From: Chara braunii
Lineage: Eukaryota; Streptophyta; Charophyceae; Charales; Characeae
NCBI GenBank assembly: GCA_003427395.1
Contig: BFEA01000011.1
Span: 314,915-378,914 of the forward strand
Direction: 5' to 3'
Length of the DNA: 64,000 bases
Shown: positions 1 to 9,509 of the stretch, in pieces
Position numbering within the stretch: the first letter of the stretch is position 1
How the letters are laid out: each line of letters begins with the position of its first letter
Notes under the pieces: generated by a model
What the model was told of the DNA's origin: nothing
The model's input: only the letters and a program-made list of their open reading frames with translations
Databases searched by the model: none
Program-made: the position numbers and the translations under genes

Positions 1-235
1 GCCGGGGCCGGGAGGGTGCGGGGACCGGGGGTCCGGGGCCAGGGTCGGTGGGGGTCCCGGGGGCGGGGCCGGGTTGCTGGGTGCCGAGGCCGGGGTCCCG
101 CAGGGGTGCCGGGGGTCGGGCGGGCACGGGGGTCTTCAGCGGGGTCCGGGGGTCGGCGCCCCCGCGGGAGGGGGTCTGGGGGTGAAATCCCGGCCCCGAC
201 TTTGCCCCCGGGGGTCGCCGGGTGACAACCCTGAC
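1..235. other. GC-rich, G-run-rich segment of unknown nature
   Basis: The first 235 bases are extremely G-rich on the plus strand, with repeated runs of three to five G separated by short C-containing spacers. They end abruptly at an A-rich stretch near base 240. Direct observation: the run pattern could form G-quadruplexes. The segment does not match any part of the retrotransposon array that follows. A reading frame stays open through it, but its G/R/P-rich translation is what this base composition gives by chance, so I do not call a gene. Confidence 0.5.
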
Positions 236-440
236 CACAACAATGTTGAATAATAAAAAAAACAGGCAAAAAAAGTAAAGAAAAATAAAATAAAATTTGA
301 CCCTCAAACCACCTATAACTCCTGAAATGGCATGAAATGTCTTCAGGTCATTCCAGTGATTTCAGACCTCTCCTAACAGACTTTAGGTTCTTTCATTCTA
401 AAATTTCAGGAGGTCGTTAACCACTTGTGACCCACTTGAC
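236..440. other. AT-rich stretch with no recognised feature
   Basis: An A-rich run (about 240-300) is followed by ordinary sequence. I see no gene, repeat copy or RNA here. It separates the G-rich left edge from the first recognisable retrotransposon internal sequence. Confidence 0.4.
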
Positions 441-2027
441 ATAAAAATAGTTGGGGATTCATCCCCTACTTTTCTGTGGCAAGTAGTAGCCGCTTCCCTT
501 ATAGACCATGGCCTAACAAGACTCAAACACTTTCTTCCTATTTAATAGTAATGTAGTAATTTTATCATAAGGGATACAACAACAACACCCCACTATGGAC
601 CAGGAACGTAGTTCCGGCGTGGGTCTCACTACTAGTTACAAGACAAGATTATAACTTCTTCAAAGTCATCTCTCAAGGGAATGATAACATAAGATTGCAT
701 CCTTCCTTAGGGTAGACCTTACACATTGACCACTTCCTAAGAAGTACTTATCTCAAGAATGCGGTCACTCCATTCACCTCTGAATCCGCATCAGACATGA
801 ATTCTGCATAATATTCTTACCCGTCTTTGAGGAGCAATCCAAACAAAAACTTAATAGATAGTCATAGGTTGATAATAAGACTTGAGACGCTTTTATAATT
901 CCTTGCAGACTGATAAGTTCAAATACACACTCCAGATACATAACCTATGTAAATATTTCAGACAAGGATAACCATTAAAAGAATATAATCGCTAAGCACT
1001 TAGCCTTACATAATGAGACATTAGGCAAGCTTATTCAGATAAGATCTAGCATACATGGATGAGTTCAACACATGACTCAGGAGAGATGCCCTTAAAAGAA
1101 AATAGTCTCAAGTCCTTAGCTTCAACCCCATAGATTCAAGTGGATGGTCCAAACCAGGAAAGGTTCAAGCAAAGGTCTAACAACAATTACAACTCATTGC
1201 CCCATCAAAAATCAACAAAATAGTGTAAGTGTTAACTCCTTCACTGTTGCTCCAACTACCTCTAGGATCAGATATCCCCTTTTCCGAAAAGATGCCATAC
1301 AGAAATACTACTTCCCGTACTCCTCTCCTTTGAGGTCATAACACGATGCTCACTACTCCTATCCACCGTTTTACACGCCCAGTTAAAACACATTGCGCTT
1401 GGCAGACCTCACATTTTCATGGCTATATAATCCGAACAACCACTTAGAACCCAGACTCAAGGATCCCGACCCATGCTCATAAAGACTTTCAACATCATTA
1501 GCCTAGCCCTCATCGAAGTCTTTCCATGACTTCTGACATGATAGGCTCCCTTACTCATCCTCTGCCTCATTCTAAAGCCAAAGTACCCCATCGCTCTCAT
1601 GACTACTCATGTAACTCTTATAACTGTGATAAGTACCTTATAGGGTTTACTTCCACGAGAATCACACTTAGCCGTGCTGATACTTCCTCATCTCACCTTA
1701 GCCATATCAATCACCCAAGGCATCGTCCAGAACTCACAAACTTTTAAAGTCAGAAGAGGGTATCAACTTCATTTACTACCATGCTAGTAAGAGTACTTGA
1801 TCACATAGTCAAAACGTCTATCGTTCTTGCGCCATCGTTATTGCCCTAGCCACAACCATCTCACACAATCAACCCTCACTCGTTCTACATCCAATACCAT
1901 GAATCGACTAACCATAAAGAGTTCAACCAAAACGTCTCATTTTGCCTAATCCTCACAATCCCGTACCCGAATGTCGTTCCACCAGGGACAACGACAAACA
2001 ACCGTTATCCCCGGCGACGGCGCCACC
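440..2027 (-). mobile_element. Partial internal (leader) region of retrotransposon copy 0
   Basis: Read on the minus strand this is the untranslated leader downstream of the primer binding site. It aligns by eye with 18492-19770, 31116-32400 and 43140-44412. It is more diverged than the other copies. About 310 bp of extra sequence (roughly 465-780) lies between two copies of a short ATTCAYC-like motif, which may be a small insertion. The copy stops before the gag-like ORFs, so it is truncated at the left edge of the array. Confidence 0.65.
2008..2025 (-). other. Primer binding site (tRNA-Asp type), copy 0
   Basis: The minus strand reads TGGCGCCGTCGCCGGGGA, two bases after the LTR end (CGACA, GG, then the site). 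Plant tRNA-Asp ends ...CCCCGGCAACGGCGCCA, whose complement is TGGCGCCGTTGCCGGGG, so the match is nearly complete. A minus-strand-initiating primer site is what defines the LTR/internal boundary. Confidence 0.85.
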
Positions 2028-2743
2028 TGTCGAGCGCATCGGTCCAGCACCGCACAAGGTAGCGTGGGACCCTCTCGGCCGCGTCACGCAGGAGTTGGTC
2101 TAAATCCTCATCGTGCATATACATGAAGCTTCCGCAAGCCGCTCCGACCGAGTGCGCCAACCATACCTCCCGCGAGCCCCTACGACGAGATAGGGCCTAC
2201 GTGCGGCACGACTTACCTTCACCTTACAGGAGCTGTCACCTCCCCTCGATGGCCGTATCCCCGCCGAGCTACCAGTCCACAATACGAAAGCTGATCAGTT
2301 GCAATCGCAGAGGTGGACCAGCCGAGGACATTTCTCGTTCGCTGTAGCATAGGGGGTACGCTGTCGCACGTTTTTCTAGTCGCGCTGTCGAGCGCATCGG
2401 TCCAGCACCACACAAGGCAGCGCGGGACCCTCCCGGCCACGTCACGCAGGAGTTGGTCTATTCCTTCGTCGCGAATACACATGGAGCTTCCGCAAGCTGC
2501 TCCGACCGAGTGCGTCAGCCGTACCTCCCACGAACCCCTACGACAGGATAGGGCCTATGCGAGGCACGACTTACCTCCACCTTATGGGAGTTGTCACCTC
2601 CCTTCGGTGGGCGTATCCCCGCCGAGCTACCAGTCCACAATATGAAAGCTGATCAGTTGCAATCACAGTGGTGGACCAGCCGAGGGCGTTTCTCGTTCGT
2701 TGTAGCATAGGGGGTACGCGAGGTAGTATGCCTCTATCGGACC
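2028..2743 (-). repeat. 358-bp tandem duplication of the LTR 3' terminus
   Basis: The terminal sequence TGTCGAGCGCATCGG (plus-strand orientation) occurs at 2028 and again at 2386. About 358 bp after each start matches, including the stretch with CATGGAGCTTCCGCAAGC-like sequence and the paired-stop region near 2340 and 2700. The first unit begins exactly at the LTR end. The other copies of the LTR carry a single unit. Confidence 0.85.
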
Positions 2744-2852
2744 CACACGCGAACTGGCATCTTGGGGGGCTGAAGTCCCAAGCGCGGCCCGTCGTCGATC
2801 GACTAGGACGTATCTCACTCACCACCCGCATACCACACTACGAACACTACAA

Positions 2853-2853
2853 A

Positions 2854-2889
<36 letters not shown>

Positions 2890-2896
2890 CACACAT
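2853..2896. repeat. CA/TG microsatellite in the LTR
   Basis: An almost pure (CA)n run with one or two interruptions. Equivalent but shorter runs sit at the same LTR position in other copies (about 18005-18022 as TG and 44884-44902 as CA), so the microsatellite is part of the element and varies in length between copies. Confidence 0.9.
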
Positions 2897-3477
2897 CAAA
2901 CAACGCGACAACACTCTTAGTCCCTTCAGTAACCATCCAATAACTTTCCGATGCGGAAATCGGATAGGCGTCTCGTGCGAGACTTAGTATAAAATCGCGC
3001 GGACGTAGGGCTAACTCATATCGACTCACAATGCAAGCGTACGCAAATGGTCATAATGATGGCGTACTATGTAGTACCCATACTCATGCGGTCCTCGTTA
3101 ACCTGGAGGATCGCACTCGACACTCAAGTGTTGGCTGACACGCGCCTTAATGGTTAATCTCTCGACGCTGGACAACCGTCTAGTGCAGTTGAGAACCACA
3201 CCCTCTTCTGCACCCTGCAGAGAGTGGGTGGTACACAAGTTCATATCTGTGGTGGCAATTGTCTCTTATTGCCCTTGAGACCAACTCCATCATCTGGGGT
3301 CTGGAGAGAAGTCAAGGGGTTTGACTTTGTCAGTTGCCGCGGACAACAACGTCCAACTATAAAAACATTAAAAAGCAAAGGGAAAGAGAGAATCTCCCTT
3401 CTTCCTCAACGCATAATCTGTTTAACCCTTACGCACGGTCACAGTAGGCTGCACGAAACACAGAAGACATATATATA

Positions 3478-3502
3478 CACATACATACATATATATAGAG
3501 GG
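3478..3502 (-). promoter_or_regulatory. TA-rich stretch conserved in all LTR copies (possible TATA region)
   Basis: An alternating TATATA/TATG run is present at the same LTR position in copy 0, copy 1 (about 17411-17442), copy 2 (about 30016-30040) and copy 3 (about 45465-45492). In sense it lies roughly 1.1-1.4 kb before the LTR end. It is a plausible TATA region for an LTR promoter, but nothing in the sequence fixes a transcription start. Confidence 0.25.
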
Positions 3503-4769
3503 TTATTAATATAGGACGATCACTTCTCACAGTCACAGTGGGGCTCCTCTCAGCCGTATATATGTGTGTGATCGCAGGTAAATCAAATCTAGTGTCCGAA
3601 CCACAAACATACCTGCAATCACATCAAAGATCCAACAAAAGTCAACGCACTATACGGGGTCAACTTCAACCATTCTCTATGCTCATACCCCTTGCTTTAG
3701 CCATACAAACATCACTCTTGTGCAACTCCCCGAAGAAAATACTCAGTAGTTTTGTTAAATGACCATTCAATAAAGTCCGGGTGAAAACACAATGAAACAG
3801 TTCAAACCACAGGGCCAAAACCTTTTAGGACGAGTGACAAGAGGGAATTAGAGTTGAATCGTAAACCGACGAATCGTCAACCGACCTGTTATTAGTGATA
3901 ACAGAGGATGATCCTTGTAAGATCAAGTTGAAACCAGCTCTAATCCTGAATCAATCGATCAAGAAGACTTGAAACACAAGATAGACCAATTCCAAGTTAA
4001 GTCTATAAGTCTATGGAGAATTAACCTCCATATCACGATCTCACTCAAATCATCCTTATTAACTAAGCCTAAGCCTACCTCCAAACAAGTGCCCAAAGTA
4101 AAGGTACACTAATGGCAGAATCTCCCCTATTCAGGGTGGATCGCCAAAACCGTCACCTGTCAAAATACAATCTATCTTCTTTAAGCTAAAAGAATTTCGG
4201 CAGCGCTTCCCGTAGGAAAAGTGTCTTTCCAGAATTTATATCAACATGAATATGAACGCAGAAATAGTTTTTGACTTTTCAAAGTCCAATTTTTGTAACT
4301 CCATGAATTAACAAAAATTTGGGCAGCACTCCCTTTGGAAAAGAGACTTTCCAAATTTTCACTAAGCCATGTATGAACTTTAGACAAGTTGAACTTTGCA
4401 AAGTCAAAATTTGACTAACTCCTTGGATTTGCAGAAATTTCGGCAGCGCTTCCCGTAGAGAAAGTAGCGTACCAAAATTTATACAAAGCCAAATATCATA
4501 AAAGATCCCAGAAAATACGAGAATTGATCTAAGTAGAATAAAGTTAGCTCAGAAAATGCAGGAATTGAACTAACTTCTAAAGCTCTAGCACGTGGCGAGC
4601 AACTAAAGCAACTACCTGTCAAACTGAAACTCAGACTAAGTAGTGACCCCACCCAGTCACATGCAGGCGAAACCACAAGGGTAAGTACTCTCACCATCAC
4701 AAATCAACTTGTCAAACAATAGTTCATAGTCTTTCAGTGATTCAACCCCTTATCCCCAGCTTACATAAG

Positions 4770-5712
4770 GCATAAGGTCAGAACACCCAAACTTATGGAA
4801 TGAAGCTTACCTTAGCCAGGCCTAAAGTCAAGCCACCCAAACTTATAGAATGAGCCCAACTTAGCCAATGTATACACAAACACATGACACAACAACTTTT
4901 CTCTTCTTGGGGCGTACGACTAGACCATTCTAGTCGCCCTGAACTGTTTAAGTAGCAAGATTATATATGCCTCTTTGAACTTAATCTTCAAAGCGGGCGT
5001 AGGACTGAGTCATTCATCTTAGAAACAATGCACAGTCGGCCCACGTTACCTTCAATTATACTCTTAATTATACTCTGTTCAGGTTGGAATAAGCTATAGT
5101 CAGACCACCTAAACTTATAGAACAGTCTGATCACCTTGTTCATAAGTAGAATAATAATAAAATATAGTCAAATTATAACCTTGGGTTCCAACGTGTACGG
5201 GCTTAGAGGGTGACCACATGAACTTACAGAACAGTCCGACTCTCTGCCTGATTCATTTCTCTTTGATCTAGCTATGCGTGGCATTGGGCTAGACCACCTG
5301 AACTTACAGAACGGTCTGCCCTTTGTCAAGTTCATTTTCTCAAAGTAAAGCAGGAAGAGGCTAAGCCACCTAAACTTATAGAACGACTCAGACCTCCTCG
5401 TTCAAAACCAAATAAACAGAGAAAAACTCAAGATAACCAAGGCAACCAAGACACCTGAACTTACATAATGCACTTGGCCCCTGAAGAAGTCAATCACAAA
5501 CCGCCCTCGCAAGTCAGAGCAACCAGACCACCTAAACTTATAGAACAATATGGTCCTCAAGGCAATTCCACAACACCGGGTCTCCCCAAACTTTTGGGAC
5601 TTCCCAGCTTCCAGAGCAATCAGACCACCTAAACTTATAGAACGGTCTGACGCTCCACACAATCCAAAATAAAACATAGCACTGGGTCTCCCCAAACTTT
5701 TGGGGACTTCCC
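4770..5712 (-). repeat. Hairpin array with shared core, LTR copy 0
   Basis: About ten units share a core that on the plus strand reads ACCTAAACTTATAGAA (sense TTCTATAAGTTTAGGT). Most are flanked by complementary arms. The clearest here is CAGACC, core, GGTCTG near 5623-5650. Units are spaced roughly 55-115 bp. Two TCCCCAAA/TTTGGGGA-type hairpins close the array near 5582-5605 and 5688-5708. A separate GACTAGA/TCTAGTC hairpin lies just outside it near 4918-4938. See the copy 1 entry for the stem sequences. Confidence 0.85.
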
Positions 5713-5989
5713 AGCCTTACTGACACAGTCAAATTTTAAAGCAATACTGCATTCCTACCAACCTTCCCCCCAGATACAATTCTCTTTTGTTCACAATCTG
5801 CCTTCAGGCAATCAACAAAACTGAAGCTGAGATTACATAGACATTCTTTATTTAGTCTGATTCATATTCTAAAGGTCAAACAAAAAAGTCAAAGTAGGGG
5901 TGCATGCCATATATTCAGTCAGAACATGCAATGGGTAGTACAGATATGGGTTATAATTGGGGTTTATAGAGGGAAATTGAAGGTTACCT

Positions 5990-6245
5990 TTCAATTCCCT
6001 ACCTCCAGAACTCCTCATGAGTTCTGGCAGAGCTCACGCAATCAGTGGGGTGACCTCCCACGTACGCCTTGTTGCGGTCGTACGGGTTGCAATTTCGCCT
6101 GCCGCCTTCCTCTCGTAACCAAAGACTAGACTAAGAGTCAGAAAGGCAGAGGAAGAAAGTTTAAGTCTCTCTGATTCAAGAAAGGTGCTCTCAGACTCGC
6201 AGGAGAGGGTCTTGAAACCTTCAGTCGCTTGAGGGCCCCTCAATG
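5990..6245 (-). other. LTR conserved block, copy 0
   Basis: Counterpart of 14710-14960, 28510-28770, 47985-48240 and, in the diverged relative, 63452-63720. In this copy the frame that stays open in the others is broken after about 69 codons, so it gives no support for coding in this copy. Confidence 0.6.
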
Positions 6246-7498
6246 ATGGGCAATGTGCATAGCAACCTGGTCAACCCGCAATCAAGCTGTTCTGAATACA
6301 GACCGTCCTGACGTACTTCCGGATTGTAGCGGTATCCCCTCTCACCACCACTCCTTTAAGCTACCACAACAACTTTTCCTTTCGGTCCAACCACTTCCCT
6401 CACACATTACTAGAACAACAACTAGACACACATTAAAGACCCAAAAAAAACCCAGTTCGCGAAACAAAATGGTATGACAAGGCTAATTGCACACACACCG
6501 CTCCCGCAAAAAGCCCAGACAAGGCAAGACGCAGGGCGAAAACCAACTGAGGACCACCGGATACTGCAGCACCCAAGACGCACAGTCGGTGCAACAGCGA
6601 ATTCCTCTAACGCAATCCGATCGCTCCCTCGGCTTCACATTTCTTCTTGGCCGCCGTGTAACTGGCGGGGTAATATCCAAGCACCGCCGGTAGGAACACT
6701 GCCCAGTGGCTTATTCCTCGCTACCCACTTTTGATAGTTGAAGAGTACGTTGGCCGACCCGCCTGGTTCGCCTCCCCTGCGGCTGGCCTTGCAGTTGCCT
6801 TACACGGTGGATCGATCAGTACCTCAGTCGGTGGCAGATCTTCTAGCAAGTAACAATCTGCAACAACACCGCAGCTCCCGGACCAGTCTTGGCACTCCGT
6901 TCCTTCTGCTCTATGCACTTCCTTTCCTAACTGCTTCATATACGCAGACTGTTGGGCTGGTCAGCGCACTAGCTGAAACGAGTACGTTTCTAACACTGTG
7001 GCTCGTTGTCCCGCTACTCCGCTCGCTAAAGCCTGCCAATCCTTCCACCAGCATGCAGCCCGCCGATTCTTCCTAAGTGGGCGAAGTACCGGTCAACAGG
7101 TACGTCTCCAAAACCACTGTCTGCCCGCTGCAAGTCCCCTCAGGGATCATGACCGAAATCGAATGAACCTTTCGCCAAAACACGATCGGGTGCATAAGTT
7201 GTCGTACTCGTGCACAGGATGGAGAAAGTGAGCTCCCCATTAACATTAGGATCAACGCACCTGGTAACAGGTAAGACTCCAACTGTACTGCCTGCCTGCA
7301 GCATCCCCACAGAAATGACTGGGAAAATCAAATGAATCTTCTGCTAAAACGCGGGAGTATTCATTGTATATTTGTGAAGCAGTTTTCCCTCTAGACGCAA
7401 CCTACTTCCTTACTAATTTTCTTCTCACTAACCTATTGCCAAAACTAACATTACCATCGAGATCGCCTCGGCCACAAACCTCTATTGTAACCTTTAGC

Positions 7499-7526
7499 CC
7501 ACTCGATTCCATCAAGAATCGAGTGG
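7499..7526. other. Perfect 11-bp hairpin (CCACTCGATTC stem)
   Basis: CCACTCGATTC, a six-base loop, GAATCGAGTGG. The same hairpin is in copy 1 at 13269-13296 and copy 3 near 49491-49519. The equivalent place in the diverged relative (61503-61532) has a different stem sequence that still pairs. Confidence 0.85.
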
Positions 7527-7676
7527 TACCTTGATTTCTCTCCTCACTTCGTCCCTCCTTCTGCCATAGCTCCATGCAGCCCCTCTGTCTCGCACCACCT
7601 ATCCTACTAATTCCCTGCTCAAACTAACATCATATTAAGACTCCCTAGGTCTAAGAAACAATGTGTAACATCTCCC

Positions 7677-7706
7677 CTCGCTCGATTCCGATAAGAATCG
7701 AGCGAG
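7677..7706. other. Perfect 12-bp hairpin (CTCGCTCGATTC stem)
   Basis: CTCGCTCGATTC, six-base loop, GAATCGAGCGAG. It lies about 150 bp from the 7499-7526 hairpin, so every LTR carries the two as a pair. Copy 2 has the same stem at 26938-26967. Copy 1 (about 13088-13120) has mismatches. Confidence 0.85.
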
Positions 7707-8421
7707 CTATAGTGCCTTGGGTGCACCCAAGCTCGTTACCTGCCACATTTACTATCGAATGAACCGGGCGCGATAGCTGGCCCTGTTTCATTCACCCTAC
7801 ACTGCATCCATGCTTCGCTTCGCCTGCCCACTCCTTCGATCTTCTCTTACCTATGCGTCTGCCGCCCTGGTTTTCTCCAGCTCCATCCCCACTGTGCCTG
7901 ACTCGTCACCCCGCCATCCCTCATTCTCATCGCGCACACACCCGACGCGACACCTCGTTCCGGTTCATCCCCCCCTTGAGTTTCCCTCTTTGCTCCTTCG
8001 CCCTCTGGCACTCCGCTCTCTGGTGCTTAGCGCAGCCCGACCGAACCCGCCGTATCTCGCTTGTCCGCACGATCCCAGCGCCTGGCCACACTACAGCCTG
8101 TCTCCCTTGCCACCTCGCGCTCCTCTCTACTGCTGTCTGTCACCTGCTGAGCTATCAGCTCGTCATTCCTGTTCCGCGTCTCCCCTGTAGCTCCGCTCTC
8201 CCCTTCCTGTGAATGTACCCGGGCGAAGATCCGGGCCAGGTCCACCTGATCCGCCTCTGCCTCCACTATCCGTCGCTCCTCCTCACAGCAGCGTTCCGCT
8301 CCGCCTTACTCCGCCCGCAACTGCTAGCGCAGTCCGATCGGGCCCGCCGCCCACTGCACAGCTTCGGCGGCCCTAGCCCGACTTCAGCCTACAGTCCGAC
8401 GGCAGTCCGTGGGCAAATTTA

Positions 8422-8634
8422 GTTCCTGCAGCCTAGAGGTATGCCGCTGGTTCCTACGGAGTAGCGTTTGAGCGGAGGCCGTTGATGCTCATAGGGGGGG
8501 GGAAACCGGAAGGGAGGTACAGTGACTGACCCATTGGAGGGGCCCGACCCTGATGGTACCGGCTCACCCCTGGCCGGTATCTTCCCCCCTGCTGTAGCAG
8601 GCATAGCACCCGCTGGTGGGTGTAGCTCCCACAT
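8422..8634 (-). CDS. Conserved short ORF in the LTR (about 71 codons)
   Basis: On the minus strand an ATG (context GGGAACATG) starts a product beginning MWELHPPAGAMPATAGG and ending near GTSGIPLG. The same start and frame are open in copy 2 (26034-26249) and copy 3 (50411-50653), and frameshifted in copy 1 (12150-12366). The product is Pro/Gly-rich and matches no family I recognise. Downstream in sense lies a second, Arg/Glu-rich frame (8027-8266 here, 26387-26617 in copy 2). Retention in three of four copies is suggestive, but the copies are similar enough that openness alone proves little. Confidence 0.35.
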
Positions 8635-9480
8635 GTTCCCTCGTCGGAGATTTGAACACGGAAGTGGCTGCTACGGGATTCCCCGTACTAGGAAAAAGGG
8701 GGTAACTCCGACGTAGTCACGAAGACAGCCTATAATCGTACCTCAGGCAGTTCCCCGAACACAACACACCCTCATGCGACCCCGCCAGACCCGGAACGTA
8801 GGTCGTACATAGTCAACATTACCGGCCCCTACACCCGGCGTCACGTCTTAATTCAAAAGATGTCGGGGCATAACAATAAATAACAATGACGATAAATAAT
8901 AAAATATTTAGAACCTCTAATCCGCCTGCATCGTTCCGACGCCGCCACGACAAACCCAAGGGGGATATCCCCGTCGGGCCCTCGACCCCCTCGGTGCCTT
9001 CGCGCCACTCCGATATCCCCGCGTCGTCGCCGCTCGATCTCGATCCTTGAACCTCTCAGATGAAAGAGCAACGCCATAACTAGTAGTGCCAGGCCCGAGT
9101 TTGGGTCTAGCTCTGGCGGGTGCCTAAATAATCGGATACTGCGCGACGCGCCGTGCTACCGAAACGCCTTAAGAAGTCACATTGTTGTCGATGTCATCCT
9201 CCGCACGTACGTACAAGTCATAGGTAAACATACTAATCAACGAGACGTAATCTTTTTAATCCCTATTTATCTAGAAAGAAAAATTATGGCCAGCGATCAC
9301 GCCGACCCTTCAATCATCAACAATTAAAAAAGATCACGCGCGCCTCAAGTCTGCGCGCCCACACACTCTTTATTCTAGTCAACCATCAGCCGCATAAACA
9401 ACGGAGACTGCCGAGACTCACACGATATATTCAAACTCTAAACTAAACTTATTTTCTATCGCTTGCAAAAACCAGGGTGG

Positions 9481-9509
9481 ATACCCTTGTAAGGGTATTC
9501 GCACCGACA
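9481..9509 (-). other. LTR 5'-terminal hairpin
   Basis: ATACCCTT, GT, AAGGGTAT forms a perfect inverted repeat about ten bases inside the LTR start. It is present in all five LTR starts in the window: here, near 25188, 36522 and 51474, and in the diverged relative near 59411. Confidence 0.8.

Larger units (their letters stand above)
2028..9509 (-). mobile_element. Giant LTR, copy 0 (7.5 kb)
   Basis: On the minus strand the LTR starts TGTCGGTGCG at 9509 and ends GCGCTCGACA at 2028, giving the short terminal inverted repeat TGTCG...CGACA expected of an LTR. The primer binding site follows after two bases. It holds, in sense order, the 5' terminal hairpin, a 24-base hairpin near 9084-9107, the conserved short ORF start near 8631, twin CTCGATTC hairpins (7677-7706 and 7499-7526), the conserved block near 5990-6245, the hairpin array, a TA-rich stretch near 3482 and a CA microsatellite. 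Its length is inflated by a 358-bp duplication at its 3' end. Confidence 0.85.

Noticed and set aside
4770-5712. The spaced repeats as a CRISPR array
   Set aside because: Repeats are imperfect, stems vary, spacers are conserved between copies, and the setting is eukaryotic.
7810-8190. A 126-codon Ser/Pro/Leu-rich ORF on the plus strand (with relatives at 12751-13134 and 49709-50182)
   Set aside because: It is antisense to the LTR's Arg/Glu-rich frame. Its composition follows from the opposite strand, so it is a shadow.
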